A stretch of DNA of 64,000 bases from Syngnathus acus (taxonomy: Eukaryota > Chordata > Actinopteri > Syngnathiformes > Syngnathidae). Where the stretch lies: assembly GCF_901709675.1 (NCBI RefSeq), contig NC_051087.1, positions 6,653,001 to 6,717,000 on the forward strand, in the 5' to 3' direction. This document shows, one piece after another, positions 49,381 through 63,440 of this stretch; position 1 is the first letter of the stretch, and each line of letters begins with the position of its first letter. Under the pieces are notes generated by a model. It was not told where the DNA came from. It saw only the letters and a list, made by a program, of their open reading frames with translations, and made no database searches. The translations under genes and the position numbers were made by a program.

Positions 49381-52300
49381 TTGAGAGTTGTCACAAACTA
49401 ACTTGTCTGCCTAAAAGTAGTCCTTCGCCGCACTGTCCTGTTTAATAACCTTCCTTTCCTCTGCTGTGCATGATCAAGTGCTGGAACGTGGTCGCTCGAG
49501 TTTATAATGCCATGGCAACAATATGATAATGAGCCGAAGAACTACCATTTCAGATAGAGAGAACACAATACATGATATTATTTATTTTATTTTTTATCAG
49601 GTAGATCTTGGATATTTTAATTTGTAAACACATTACTTACTCTTAATTTTTTAACACATTAAAAGAGAACATAATGATGACAAATCTGACTGATCTGTCT
49701 TGCTGTGAAACATGCATGTCTGCATTTTTGGTTTGAAAAAATACAACACTGTGTCACATTACTACAAAATCTAATGAAATTGCATACAAAACCTATATTT
49801 TTATATTAAAATGCATTTAGAAACTATAAAGGCACTGTTCAAATTGTGTGTTGCAGTTGGAAATTGTGTAGAACGGAACTGTACTGCTTATGGAAAATTT
49901 TGTTTACCCTAATTTTGCTGCAGTCAGAGATGCTTATTAGACCACACCGTGTCATGCAGGAGATTTCTAATAGATGTACGCCAACAATTTAAAAAAAATA
50001 ATATAAGAATGTCTCTGTGTTGATTATAGTACGCGAAAAATATGATCTTAAAAGTTGTTGTTTTTTTGGCTCCTGTTGAAACTTCCCACTCAAGGTCTCA
50101 AATAAGAGCGATTCTGCCACCTGGTGTCCGCAGCTCCAAAGCACACTATCCAAAATTCCAAGGAGGCTAACAAAAAGTATACACCGTATAAACGGAAAGG
50201 AACTTAACTCAGTTTGCTCACAAATTCACCGTTTTTAAATTTTGGCTTGTTTAGTTGAACACAAGGAGTAAATGATTATACACACCTTCTTCCTTGTAGT
50301 GAAAAAACATTAACTTCTCTTCATCACTTTTCATTGCTGGCATAGATAAATTACAATTATTCACAATTAAAAATTATTCTATTAAAGATTATAATTACCA
50401 GATGTGTAGTAAACAATCTTTCATGGCACTGGCACTGGTTGGTTATTTTCACACCCTACAAAACCCTTCATTTTGTATCATGGATTAATTTTCATGTTTC
50501 ATAACAATGACGTTTTCCATTTAATTTATTGCAGTGTTTACAATCTCCTTCAGTACAAAGGTTAGGCTGAATGAGGCAACAACATCATGGTGATCCCGTG
50601 GTTTTATTTCCTTCTTAGATATAAAAAGTCCACACACCCCTCAAATGCCTTGTCTCTGTGAAATAACATAATAGAGCAAGATAAATGACAAGAAAGCTTC
50701 TTCCACCATTAATCTGAAATATGACCTGTACAACTCCCCCAAAAAATTAAAATTAAGGTAATAAATAAAAATAAACAACTTTGATAATGCAGTTGTACAA
50801 GTGTGTTGATTCTGAACACAGCCACATGCCCACTAAGAGAGTGTGCAGGCGGAAAAAGTTTAGAAATGATTATCCTGGTCTTATTGAGTTTTACATCATG
50901 AAATTCCAGGAAGTTAACAGTGCTTGTAGACTTTTTCCATCCATTATTTATCAGTAAACATGTCACCTGGCATTAGTAGTTTAAATACAGGATGTACTCC
51001 CCCATCATACCAGCAGGGCGAGGAAATTTTCAATAGTACTCCGGCACAATTGGGGACCTACAAAATATTGGAATAGGCTATGTAAGCAGCGAGCTATAAA
51101 GAATATATTAAATCTAGTTTTTGCTATTTTCCATCATTTGGTTTAATATCAAGTGCAGTGACCATTGAAAATGAAGGGCTTAATCAGTAAGTGGAAAAAG
51201 CATGCCATGGTTTTCATCCAAATGAACCTCATTTGTCCACGGGTGGGAGTCCAGCTGGAGAGATTATCCCGTCCAACACGCGTCATCATTGTCGCCTCAC
51301 AACAGGACTCTGCTTGCTTTGCGCAGTGCGTGTTGTGTTTGTGTGTGGCCACATTTGTGTGTGTGTGCGTTTACAACACTATATTCAATAATCGGCCCAG
51401 CTGGGGATGGCGGGTCATGTGGGCTTAAGCCAACCTGGAATTTTCTCAATAAAGGTCTAATCTTTACAGGAAACTGTACAATGCTGCTTTGAGGCTGTCT
51501 TGCTTTTCTTATTGCACTTATGCATCATAGTCTTAATTCTCGGGTTATATACTCACCTTATCAGTTATTCAATGAGTCAGGTCTGTTGTTCCAATGTGTC
51601 ACATTGTTCCAATCTAATATAATCTATTTACTGTAATTACAGTATTGCTAAAATATGCTACTGGTCATAGATGTTGTCATGTGAACACTCGGGGACGAGT
51701 CTGATTTTTTGCTGCACTTCAATGACAACCTTGTGTGCGTTTGTGGGTGTGTGTGCGTGCGTGTGTGTGCGCGCGTGTGTGTGCATGTGCATGTGTGTTA
51801 CCGATGATAATCAGTTTGGATTTGATCTCTCACTCATCAAAAGCCAATTACAATGTATGAGAAACCACACTAACACACACAAACACACACACGCTCAGCA
51901 TGACCTTCAAATAACTTTACATAGAGCCACACACCTACTAGTTCCAGTTGCTTAAGTGGAAAAGTACCAGGTAAGAACTTTGACCCTATTTATGCATGAG
52001 CGCTCCTTTGTTGAGTCTTTCTTGTATATTCATATTTGTATTCCAAGAAACGGTATGATGTAGCAGAACGTTTTTCAAACAAAGTGTACAATGTCCCACC
52101 CCATCCCATCTGCTGGCTTGGTTGACCCAACTTGTTGCAGGTTGTTGTGTGGACATTTAAATAAGTGTCATAAAATGTAAAGAACAATAAGATCCAAATG
52201 TTGTAAAAATATATAACACTCTAAATCTTGTATTTGTTAAATTATTACATTATCTCTTGTCAATGACAACTTGGGCGAAACTGTGTTGTCTACTGGTCAC

Positions 52301-52630
52301 GATGTAAATATAGTATCGTTTCTCATGCTTGTGCGCACTTTTGGTGAGGCCTAATAGATGTTTTAAGTAAACAAATGTGTTAAGTAAGCATTTGTGCATT
52401 GAGCAACACGTCCAACGGCCTCTGCCTCCACCCAGCACAGAGTTCAGCCACTCTGTTGAAACGTTAGTTCTCTGTGTGAACACATCTGACTCAATCTCAG
52501 TTTCCTATTCACACAAGTTCCCTACTGTGTGTGCACATTGTGTGCACATTGTGTGCGTGCACTAACCTATGCATGTGTATGTGTGTTACTGCTCTAAACA
52601 GAAATCCAGCTTCCTCTCTTCTATCCTCAG

Positions 52631-52768
52631 CACTATCGGTTGCCTTAGTGCTCGCAGAGGTTGTGGTTGTCCCGGTCTCCATGACAACAAGGTGTTTGCA
52701 AAGAGCTGGAGAGAAGGAAGAAGGAAGTGCATGATCCCGCCCCACTTTGATTCCTGCGAGATCTTCAG
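52631..52768 (+). other. Exon-like segment, possibly a leader exon of a downstream gene
   Basis: Acceptor CTCTTCTATCCTCAG and consensus donor TTCAG/GTAAGTAAG flank 138 bases. One frame is open throughout (SWREGRRKCMIPPHFDSCEI), but I recognise no family. By human synteny an rbm47 non-coding 5' exon would lie here on this strand. Inference only. Confidence 0.3.
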
Positions 52769-53224
52769 GTAAGTAAGCACACACACACACAAGCACGCTC
52801 ACATACACACACACATACACACGCACACACATGCTGTACATGTTGAAACTACGCTGCATGATCAAACATGCGGTACGACGGGATTAAAATAGTGATGAAG
52901 TGAAAACATATGAATGACAAGCAAAGAAAAAACTCACCAGTTGAGCCGGTAATTTTTTAGCATGCAGGGGCTGCCCCCAGCAATTTGAGCAATGGTAGAA
53001 TCATCAAGCCAGCAAAGCCTTCTCTGCTGGCCTAATCAGGAGTGCTGACCTACTTTTTACAAACTGAATTCTAAAATTTGTTCCATTAAATTGTATCAAT
53101 TTACCAATATCTGAAAAAAATATTGACAAAGAAAAAGAAAATCTGTGAATCTGTGAATTAGGGAGTGCTGAACTGCACATATGCAGGGGTTGAGTGTAGT
53201 TTTAAGTTGCGATATCACCAATCA

Positions 53225-53239
53225 CCACTAGAGGGCATG
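53225..53239 (+). promoter_or_regulatory. CTCF-like motif
   Basis: CCACTAGAGGGCATG is close to the CTCF core. Motif match only. Confidence 0.3.
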
Positions 53240-53745
53240 TGTTTTTTGTTGCACTTTCTCTGGGTCATGTACTGCCCTATATTACAACGAGAGGAGGTCA
53301 AATCATTTTGGGCAAATTTGGACAAATCGTACCCTAATTTTGAGTGAAAGAAAAATATCCAAAATGAGTTTTAAAAAGAGCAATGAGAAACTGCCCAAGT
53401 GAGAATCCTCCCCTCTCCTCCCCCCAGAGTCGTGGGCAGCCATCTTCTTCCTGGTATCACAACAGGGAGCGAGAAATGTGAGAGTATGTGTGTTGTTATT
53501 CCTGAGAGTTCGTCATTACAGCGGGAGCTACGTCACGGGAGGGAACCCTATAGCATGAAGGCAGCGTGTGGCGGTGACCTCGGTGTTGTAAATATCAGTG
53601 AGTGTGTAAAAGTCACCTGTAGCCTTACGGGCATTGCGGTGGATGTGCTTCCTTAATGAAAGCTTGTACTAAGGTGTGCTAGTCTCAGGTGGAATGTTGC
53701 TCTGGCGGCTACAATTCAGGTTTGTGCTGTTAAGCACGCAGACTT

Positions 53746-53750
<5 letters not shown>

Positions 53751-53776
<26 letters not shown>

Positions 53777-53810
53777 AGCACACTAGAATAAAGATTGGCT
53801 GGAGCCACAT

Positions 53811-53887
<77 letters not shown>
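53751..53887 (+). repeat. Two (CA)n arrays
   Basis: AC dinucleotides at 53751-53776 and 53812-53887 (about 38 units), separated by 35 bases of unique sequence. Confidence 0.95.
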
Positions 53888-53888
<1 letters not shown>

Positions 53889-54666
53889 GGATAGCATTTC
53901 CCATCCGGAGCGATAGCAGAGAAGGGAGGGCGGGAGGGAGCAGTGTTGGGGGTTTGGGCAGTCGCATTCTGGTTTGGTGAGTTTTGTGAAGGAGCCACTG
54001 TTTACACCGTACACAGGTGCAAAGAGAAAGAAAGAGAAAGAAGGATCGAGAACAGAAGCAGAAAAGCCATGGACGGAGAACAGCGGTGACTTGGGATCCA
54101 CCTGAAAGCTGGAGTGACAAGTCAGCGATGGTGTGCTGTAAGGAAGGTTTTCTCTTCTCTGCGAGTGCTGCTGCTGGTGGTGGGCTGTGTGTGGAGGGGT
54201 CTTCTGATGACTTCCTGGGGTTCATTAAGTGTGCTGGAACTTTGTCCCTCTTTTTTCCTCACCCTCCTCCTTTCCTCGCTTCCAAGGAATGCGGGGCTTA
54301 TGTCAGTGAGAGTCAGGTACAGACTCACTAATTATCGTTGCCCTTACTCCCTCCATCCCTCCCTCCTTCAAATGCTGTACTCTCTCTCCTCTGTTTGAAG
54401 ACCTTGTGGGCTCTAATGCCCCCGTCTCTCAAAAAAAAAAAAAATTAGTTCTTGTCTCCTGCTGTTGCGTCTACAAGAAGTGCTGTCGTGACTGGAGCAG
54501 AGGCAAACAGAGGATCTGAGTCAGAATCCAAAAAAACGCCAAAAGAGGAACAGAAATTCTGGCTTGTCCTCTTTTTTCACTGCGCGCTTGTTTGATACTT
54601 TATATGATAGAACAATTCTGATTGTGCTTTTGGCGCTGGTGTGCGGGGGCCTCTCATTGAAGACAG

Positions 54667-54809
54667 GAGGTGCCTGGGCAGCCAACGAGAGACCGCACAG
54701 TACCTGACGGACGACAAGTGAAGATGAGAACGTGACCCTGGACAGTGAGTCCCAAAACGTTGGCAGAAGAACCAAAGCACGCGAGACGACACATCCCGTC
54801 ATCATCCAG
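54667..54809 (+). other. Possible non-coding exon ending at a strong donor
   Basis: Sequence after GAAGACAG runs to ATCATCCAG/GTGGGTGTC. No open frame is recognisable. It could be an alternative leader exon of a gene lying to the right. Confidence 0.2.
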
Positions 54810-56426
54810 GTGGGTGTCCTGCTGTGATGGGCTGTTTTCTCACTTGGGTTGATTGAGATATACACAGTGGGTATCTAGAAGGACATTTCTTCAGCTGGTC
54901 CAGTGCTCACACTGACCCAGCTGACGGCTCTAACCTTCACTGCAAGGTTATGGGACAGCGACTGTGTTTATTTGTGCTGAGGTGTGTGTGTGTGCATGTG
55001 TGTGTGTGTACGTGATTCACTGTTGTCTTGTCTGGTCATCTCGCGCATGTGTTTTCCCAAAACTGGTTAAGCAGGGCGCCACTTTAGCCTTGGCCACCTT
55101 GTTGATGTACAAACGAGATTTGCTCGTTCTGTATGTGATGCTGCACTTTTGAGGGGAACGGGGATGTTGGATGTGGTTGAGGTAACAGCGTGACTTTGGA
55201 GAAGTTGATGTGTGATAATGTGAGCTGCTTCCTTTTATCATTTTAGTATTAAACATTCGGGAAATTGTTGGCGTCAGTCCAGTATAGCGACGCATAAGAG
55301 TTAAATCCAAAATGATTCATCACCCAGGCCATATTGCAAGTTTTTGATTATTTACTATGGGTATTGTTAAACAGGAAAGGAAAGTATCACAATATGAAGC
55401 TAACAATGTAAATTGTTTTACAAGACAAAAATCATTCGTGATTTATTTAGATGATCGGACATTGGATATTAAAAATTCACTTGTTAGTACTGGATTTTCT
55501 TTTCTTTCATTTCTCTGACCAAATGTTAGTTTCACTACTTCCTTGTATCATTCCCAGCAGAAAACTGAAATGTGGCTTCCACTCCCATTTTTCTATTTGT
55601 GTGTTATCCTCCATTCCAGCCTGCTTCCTTGTGAATACTGTAAATACTCCACAAGTGTGTGTGTGTGTGTGCGCGAGCGCGTGATCTGTGAGGTGCGTCG
55701 GTTGTGTCGAAGTACTGGTCAGACCTGATGACAGAATATATCAGTTGAAAAACACGGAGAGACTTAGTATCTCATCTCACAGGATCGCTACTCCATTGCA
55801 AAAGGGACACGGTCATTCAAGACAGGAATTCATATCTCGTGTTTTTTTCCTAAGCGCAGTATCAGCAATTGGCTTCCAGCCATATCAGGTTTCAGGGAAG
55901 GAAAAAGAGCAGTTGGTATTAAAATAAACTCATGTTGTAGTATATACATTATATTTTAAAGAGATCTTGTTGATCACAGAGAAACAGCATATGGCCTATG
56001 TCACATGACTGTCACATGACTATCTCATGTTCACAATGGGAAACGGAACACGAAGTCTGCTTGTGTGTGTGTGTGCGTGTCATAAGCCTAATCCATTAAA
56101 AGCGCTGCCAAAGTTGCCCAGTAAAAGAAACGTGTGGCTGCAAGGGAGGAACTTGTTGGTATGATTGTGTTGTTTATGAAATAGCTGTAAGAAGATCTGA
56201 TCATATCACCGCTGCTCTCTCTCTCTCTGTTAGTGACAAACGCACACATACCTGAAATGCACAATGGTGGCATTCTTCTCTATTGGCCTCCCTCGGTGGC
56301 TCCTCGAATGTTCAAACCAGTATTGGACGCCAGCGTGATGTAGGACAAGAACTGATGTTTAATAAATCGTTGTTAACAAAAGGGAAATGGATTATGCCGA
56401 TCCACTTTTTTTATACATAAATCAAC

Positions 56427-56504
56427 GATGGATGGATGGATGGATGGATGGATGGATGGATGGATGGATGGATGGATGGATGGATGGATGGATGGATGGA
56501 TGGA
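56427..56504 (+). repeat. (GATG)n microsatellite
   Basis: About 19 tandem GATG/TGGA units, the same motif as the array in haspin intron 4. Confidence 0.95.
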
Positions 56505-59500
56505 AATGTTACTATAGTCCATTTCTGAGCATATTATCACGCATGTCAATATTCTCATTCATCTTTGTCATGCTTTTGTATGAGTTCCAATTCAATTCCG
56601 CTCATAAAAAGGTTATTGCGCAATCTCCAGCCTCTGTGATGCACGATGCGCGTGTGTAAACAGGTGACATCCACCCATTGTGAAGGCTGCAACAACAACA
56701 GTCCTTCTCCACGCGTCCCACCTTTGACCCCTGGCGTAACTCGGGCCACCTACTGTGGTGATACAGCTGAACCCTCCACTCTCCTCTTCCCCATCATGCT
56801 TCATTTCACTCCTCCTTTTGTCTCTTATTGGGATGGGACTTTTTTAAAAATAGTTTTAAATCAGCACGAGACATATTAGCCTGCACAAATGCACCTGATT
56901 GGCCGATCTCTCTGCATACCTGTAACTGCACACAATGAGGTAGTTGTTTGAATTGCAGGTGAGGGAATGTGCGATTGTCAAGATACCCAAACATACTGCG
57001 TCAAACTTGTTGAGTGACCTTAATACTTAAACTTAAATGACCACCAACTTGTGTGATAACTTCATCAAAATCTCTCCAAATCTACTAGGCTGTGAATTAT
57101 TATTATTTTTTTGGTCATTAAGGTGTGACTTCTGAGCCAATGTCTGCCTATACAACATTTGGAACAAATTTCTGGCAGGCCATTCAGTGAACCTGTGTAT
57201 CACTGAAATTCATTAAGGACCTAAACAAATTGATATCTATCTATTTCTATTGGCTTGTTTCCCCCTGGAGCGTTTATAGAGGACCACCGAGACCAAAGGG
57301 AAACAATGCAGTGCACTTTTCCATATTGGGTTTCACCAACGACCCGAATCGCTACGTTATGTTACCATTCATGATTGTTATCCTCCGTCATCTAGGTTGC
57401 TAGGCGACAGAGGTGCGCTTTGTGACGCAGAGGTTGCTGTCGGAAAGAGTTGTCTCTCTGTCGACTTGATTGTCTTGTTCAACGGCTTAGTTTGGTCTGA
57501 GAAAACAGAAGTTATATTATGCCTTAAAGCGATAAAGCAACAATCGGTAACAATTAACGTCTGCCTTTAAATCATTTTGCTCATAACGTTGTAGCCTAAT
57601 TAGGAGAATATTGTCTCTGTCATTGCGATAACTCTGGATCACCTACTTTAGTTTTGGACCAACCAGGACCTTTGCCTTTGTTGCCGTGCAGAGTTGTGTG
57701 TACTGCTTGTACAAATAGTTGCATGATAAAATAATTAGAAAATTACAGCAAATTAAAAAAAAAGAGATGCTTTGAAAGCCACACAAATATAAACATCACC
57801 GACACATCTCGTTCACACGCTCTGAACAGTTTCAGTTCATCCTTCACGAGATGGAAAAGAGGTGGAACTGTTTTTCAGCCTTTTGTTTCTTGTCATAAAA
57901 TCCCTATTTCGTGACACTGCTCAGGAGCTTAGTCATTGTGTGTTTAGGAATTTGTATTTGGAGGGTGTTAATATGGCAGTCCAACCGGCTTATTTTTATC
58001 CTTCTTGCTTTGCCAGAGTGCGTGTGTATGTGCGTTTGTGGGTGCGACTGTGTGTGAAAAGAATCATCTCTCAAATAAAGAAAACATTTTAAGTTAAAGA
58101 TTGCTTGCAACTTTACCTCACTTCACACACAGTTTACATTCTCAGGGGATTAATAAAAGTGGCATTCTACTCAGGGGGAACACTTAATGAGCTTAACTTG
58201 GAACATTTCATGAATCTAATGCAAATTTACAAAATTAGATTGAAGCAAGTGGCAAAATGGCCACCCCCCCCTGAAATGGATAAAAACAGGAAAAAGCATT
58301 TTTTGACTTGACTTCCCCTTTTTACACAGTGGTGGATTACTCTTATGATGAGGTGCGGTTATACATTTATCTTTCGAAGCGCCTATTTATTCATTAATTT
58401 TTACAATGCATGGAGAGTTAACTAAACGTCTTCATTAAACTTGTTGAATTGTATGAAGTGTCCCATCTTAACTGTGAGGATTGAAGTTTTGCCCAAGCGC
58501 TCTTCACTTGAATGATTTGTCTCGGCGTTACTCAATTTGTCCTCCAATGAATGTTGGAGGATGTTATGTAAATAGTGACACCACTATTTCAAGTTTAAGT
58601 TGTAAGAATAAGTGTTATAACTGCCATGTGGCATCAGCTCAGGTTTTCTTTTGTCTCATTGCTTGCAGTATCTCTCATGGCTGATGACTCATATGCATTT
58701 ATTTGACTTGATGCTTTTGTCATTTAGCTTGACAAACTTCTTTTTTGATTGTGCTTGATCTGCTATTGGTTAGCCGCAAGGCACATGACTGGAGTGTCAG
58801 CAGACAAAGGAGTAGGCAAAAGAGGATTCGGCTTAAATCACGATGACCCGTGTGAGGTGAGTGTAAGGCAGAGCGTCACTGTGATTGTGCTGAGTCTTTT
58901 TCGTTAATGATAAGCGGGAACATTGCGATTGGCTGACTCTTCCTTCAGGATGTGAGGTGAAACCTTTGAATGAGGAAATGTTACAACTGAACACACATTT
59001 CCCTTTTGGGAAGTGTTGTTTGACTTACAATGTCTTTTTGGCATCAGCATATTTTTTACATTTTGCTGTGCACATGTATATTGTAGACATATGGAACTAT
59101 TTGAGCAAAATGCCAATCTTCAAATCAGATTAAGATTAAAAATGGCACCACACGTCAAATCACTGTTTGTGTGCCGCCACCTGTGTGGGTTTACAGCAGA
59201 CCAGTTTGGCCAGTTCCCCCATGTTTGATAGTTATCATCTCTAAACCTGTGTCTCATCCACCTGTATGCTTGTGAACTTCCTACATTTGCTTCTTCTCCT
59301 AAAAAAATATATATATTAATGTGTGTTGTGTCACTCTAGTCTGCACACATGAGCTTGTCTTGGTGTGTATTTATGCTATTTGGTATCTCTGAATTGGGCT
59401 CTCCTCTGCCTCTTAAATGGCTTTGCTTGGTCTTCACACCTAATTTCACCATGTTGACGGGAACACAGAATTTGTCCATTTGCAAACTTTGCTCTGTCTA

Positions 59501-59501
<1 letters not shown>
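56505..59501. other. Intergenic or leader intron
   Basis: I see nothing supportable here: no recognisable frame, RNA gene or transposon. Confidence 0.4.
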
Positions 59502-59570
<69 letters not shown>

Positions 59571-59596
59571 CGCGCGCGCGCGTGTGCGCGTGTGCG

Positions 59597-59635
<39 letters not shown>

Positions 59636-59730
59636 AGGAAAGAAAGAAGGAAGGAAAGAAGGAAAGAAGGAAAGAAAGAAAGAGAGTCAGAGAGAGAGAG
59701 TCAGAGAGAGAGAGAGTCAAAGAGAGAGGA
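59502..59730 (+). repeat. Compound (TG)n-(CG)n-(GAAA)n-(GA)n tract
   Basis: About 34 TG units (59502-59568) pass into alternating CG (59571-59581), then GAAA/GAAG units (59597-59684), then GA blocks interrupted by GTCA (to about 59730). The first half is Z-DNA-prone; the second is a long purine-only strand. Confidence 0.93.
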
Positions 59731-61360
59731 GAATCCTGTCCTTCATTAACAGAGCCATTGGTTAATGTATCACTGGTACATTGGCAATTGCAGCGCACGT
59801 GATAACAGCGTTGTGCTTGTGCACTAAAAATTATTCAAGGTTGTGTTTAAAGTTGCACACGTTCCTTGTGTGTGTCTGACAAAAATGACTGGAATGTGAT
59901 GTGTTTAGTCTTTATTGCAGATTGTCTCACTTCATTGTGTGTCTAAGTGTGATAAAGTTAAGTTAGTGCTGAAAGTGAATTGTCAAAGTCACTTTGGATA
60001 TACGGCCTGCTTATGAGTGATCATTTTGTGGTCAATGAATGATCCACATCTGAAAAGTGGACTTAAGGACATGCCTGTTTTAACTTTAGATATTAAATAT
60101 TTGATGGCATTGCTCTTAAGTTATAGTGGAAACACTGCCAAGACTGCAATTTGCAAAAATGCAAATACATTTTATATTTATTTATTTATTTGTTTGTTGA
60201 CCTACATTTTTTGTATTTTTACATGGAGCTTGTGAAAGGGTTAACATCTATTTAAAATGTTTACCTGTTGGTTTATATTTTGTCTAGTGTATGATTGATG
60301 TCCAGTGAAAACGATGCAATTATACATTTTGCAAATATTGTATTTTTTGGGGCCACATGAAAAGTCTATGGATGGACTGTTTGATGGGGGAAATTTCAGA
60401 TGTAATCAACACACTGAATTAATTCAGAGTATGAAAAATGAAAACAATAGCCGCTGTAATCTCGTCACATGTTTTTGTGCTGCAAAATTTCCAGAAGCGA
60501 AACCTTTATCAGTTCAAACTACAAAGCATCTAAATGCTCCCATGGTTATTTCAAACCGTTTAAATTATTTACTTACAATCTGGACTTTAGTCTCACTGCA
60601 CTGTTGGCCAATATTGTTCTGCGGGTCATCTGTCAATGTTTTTAAAAAATGTGGTTTTAAAATACTCTGGCATACTCAGATTGAACTGTTTTACTTAAAG
60701 GTGGTGGGGGGGGGGTTTAAGATTTATTTAAGCACCAAAGTAAAACATGCACATGAATTTGCCTGTCAGTTATATCAAATCTCATTTTTATAACATGGCA
60801 CAACTGTCTTGTGGTTTCCAGGCTAACCCAGATAAGACATCGACCACAAATCATTTTTATAGCCGACAACGTACAAAAAAAACGTTTAAACCTTTTAAAA
60901 AAACAACATGGATCTTGCTTCTTATAGATCAAGTCCTCTCTGATTGGCATTCCATTGCTGTTTCTGAGATCTCTCAGATCCATTTGTTTTCGTCCAAGAG
61001 AAGAAAAAGTTTTGAAAACCGTAGATTGTACTTGAAATGTTTCCAAACCACAAAGAAGACCCCTCTATCTGTTTCACTTGATCATTTTCATGAAAGCTTT
61101 TCTCAAGAAGTGCGTGTGCTGTAAACACATCTACACGCTGACAAGCTTTTCCTTGATTGTTTCCAATCATCGCTTCTTGTCACACCCTTTTCTGCCCCCT
61201 CTTTATTCCTTATCAGCTGAGAGAAAGAATAAATAGGTGGTGCCTCTGTGTGTCTTGCTGGAGGGTTGGGGGGGGGGGTTTACCTGCACTAAACGGCCCC
61301 ACCTCTCTTTTCTGCCCATTGAGAATGAGTAAACACAAAAGCACCTTTACTTAGTTCCAC
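59731..61360. other. Non-coding stretch
   Basis: It contains a 162-codon frame at 60305-60793 with no recognisable domain. Otherwise I see nothing supportable. Confidence 0.4.
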
Positions 61361-61498
61361 ACTCACAGTGCCAGAAGCAAGCAGGCAGAGATCCGCTCTG
61401 CCTCTATCTACCGTCGGTAAAGTCAAGAAGACAAACGCAGAAGTTGCATCTTGGACCACCTGTTGCTTGACATCTGTGCTCCTCAGTGCGGCCCACAG
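61361..61498 (+). other. Possible first non-coding exon of a downstream gene
   Basis: Non-repetitive, moderately GC-rich sequence ends at GCCCACAG/GTACAGTGG. The preceding 150 bases include GAGAATGAGTAAACAC, with no acceptor, so it could be a first exon. Weak evidence. Confidence 0.2.
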
Positions 61499-63180
61499 GT
61501 ACAGTGGTGACTTTCACCTTCAAGTCTTTTGTCTTCTTACTGTGTCTCTGAGCAGCCGATTGTCACAATTTTAAAACTACATTGTAACAGAGACATTATT
61601 TCGACTAGATATGATTTTTTAAAGGCACGTTTCTAATGAAGCCTCAGTTACAGGGTAACGGCTAAAACTGCTTTCTAATTTGAACATGTAAATTGTGTAT
61701 TGCATTTAGAACGTTCCGCTGTATCGAGACGAGTGTTGCTTGTTGTCCTTCCTCATTTCACCTCATTCAGTCAGTGAGAAATGATTGTGAACAAGGAGCA
61801 GAACACCTGGAAGCAATGATGGATTGGACTGGAGGTCATTTTGGCCATTACAGTGAAACCAGTGGAACCAGTGGAGTGGCATAAGGACTGTGCTATGACT
61901 GTGTGTGCGTGTGCGTGCGTGTGTGCATCCGTCCGTTCGTCCGTGTGTGTGTGTGTGTTCAGGCTATATATTTTGTAATCTGTGGACTTTTGCCCTACTA
62001 AAGAGCTGTTTGTTGTGTCCATAAGTGTGTGTATGTGTGTTGTGAAACAGTGTGAACTAGATCTAAAGGAAAACCAAACATGCCACAGAAACACTTTTCA
62101 CATTACTTTGCGAGAAAGGCTGAAAAACATTGTGTTGATTGGAATTCTAGGTTTACACACGCAGATAGTGACACGGACTTTTCAAGATGTGTTTGTCGAA
62201 TGGGCGGACCAATGTTTGATGGTGAAGGGCGAGGAATAATGTTGAAGGAGGGAAATGCAGGATTGAAATTGTTAATATTTCCTCGTTAAAGTCGTTGAAC
62301 AAAGTCACAATTTAAGTGTTGAATCTTCCCAGTGAGTGACAATATCACCGTCAGCTCCAATAATTGTCTTAAAGTTGTTGCCTTTGTCAGGCCGGCTGAT
62401 TAACGCGAGGAATGTGTTTGGCCAAGAAGGCAAAACTCATTTTTGTCCGAGCCAAAGCAAAATCAGCTTTTATTATTGGTGATGTATGTTGGTCAAGGAC
62501 ACAAACTTCATTCTGCAACCTTTTATTAAGGTTTGAAGCAGGGCTTAAGTGATTGCTCAATCAGACAATCCAAATGCTCTGTTTTGAGTTTAAAGTCTAC
62601 AGTTACATTGCAGTGTTTTTTTTTTTCGAGTGGTTCCTAAAGGCAGGGGGGCTCTTGGGGTAAATGAGCTGGAATCATCTCTCCGCGGTGAAGTGGGAAC
62701 AGGCTGCGGGCAGTCGCACACACACTCCGTCTGACCTGAAATTCTTCAGGCCACCTTCACTTTTGAAGGGCTCTCGAGCTCCGAGGGAGGCCTGACGAGA
62801 TCGTGGGGGGGAACAGTTAGTCCCCTCTTTTCTCTGTCCGTAAGTCTTCCTATATACATCATGACCCGCACCCGATAGTCATACTAAGTTCTGTCACAGT
62901 TCTGTATGTTAACTTGCCCCCTCCCACACACGCACTATTTGAGCTCGAGTGAGCCAGAGGAATGATGGTGGATGAAAGACAAACCGACCACTTTATTAAA
63001 TCGCAGATGAAGTACAATTTTATCCGAATTTTACACTTCTTGTACATCTCTTTACAATGAGCTGGAATAGGGTAAAGCAAGTGGGAAACTCCATTTTAAA
63101 TTTTGAGCATGTGTAAAAATGCTGGCATTTAAGTTTTTAATTTAATTTAATTTAATTATGATGTTTTTGTATTAATAACC
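61499..63180. other. Non-coding stretch
   Basis: Short GT tracts near 61890-61970 and no recognised gene. Confidence 0.4.
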
Positions 63181-63189
63181 AGGTATAAT

Positions 63190-63330
63190 GTATCCATTCT
63201 TCCGTGCTTATCCTTATGGGTCATGGGTGAGCTCCCGACTTTGGGTGAAAGGTTGGTTACACCCTGGATTGGTTACCAGCCAATCGCAGGGTACTACATG
63301 TGGACAAACAACGATTCAAACTCACTGTTA
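63190..63330 (+). repeat. Old interspersed repeat fragment
   Basis: The phrases CGTGCTTATCC, TACACCCTGGATTGGTTACC and AGCCAATCGCAGGG match, with drift, a very common teleost dispersed repeat. Its class is not assigned here. Confidence 0.6.
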
Positions 63331-63344
63331 CACCATGTCTGAGC

Positions 63345-63440
63345 ATGGGTGTCAAACATAGGGTTCACGGGCCAAAACTGGCCCATGAGGGGGTTCAGTC
63401 CAGCCCAATGAATAACTATGAAACTGAAAGAAAAATAAAT
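63345..63440 (+). repeat. Second interspersed repeat fragment
   Basis: GGGTGTCAAACATAGGGTTC, ACGGGCCAAAACTGGCCCAT and GGGGGTTCAGTCCAGCCC resemble a widespread vertebrate repeat, possibly a non-autonomous hAT element. Class assignment is tentative. Confidence 0.45.

Larger units (their letters stand above)
49400..53750. other. Intergenic region beyond nsun7
   Basis: No convincing coding sequence. It is AT-rich DNA with short GT/CA tracts and one exon-like segment at 52631-52768. CTCF-like cores occur at 50117-50133 (weak) and 53225-53239. Confidence 0.5.

Noticed and set aside
60305-60793. 162-codon plus-strand frame
   Set aside because: It has no recognisable motif, no splice context and an AT-rich random-like composition. 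I could not support a gene.
60717-61046. 109-codon minus-strand frame considered as a retroelement pol scrap
   Set aside because: No catalytic motif could be found, and the similarity was only impressionistic.
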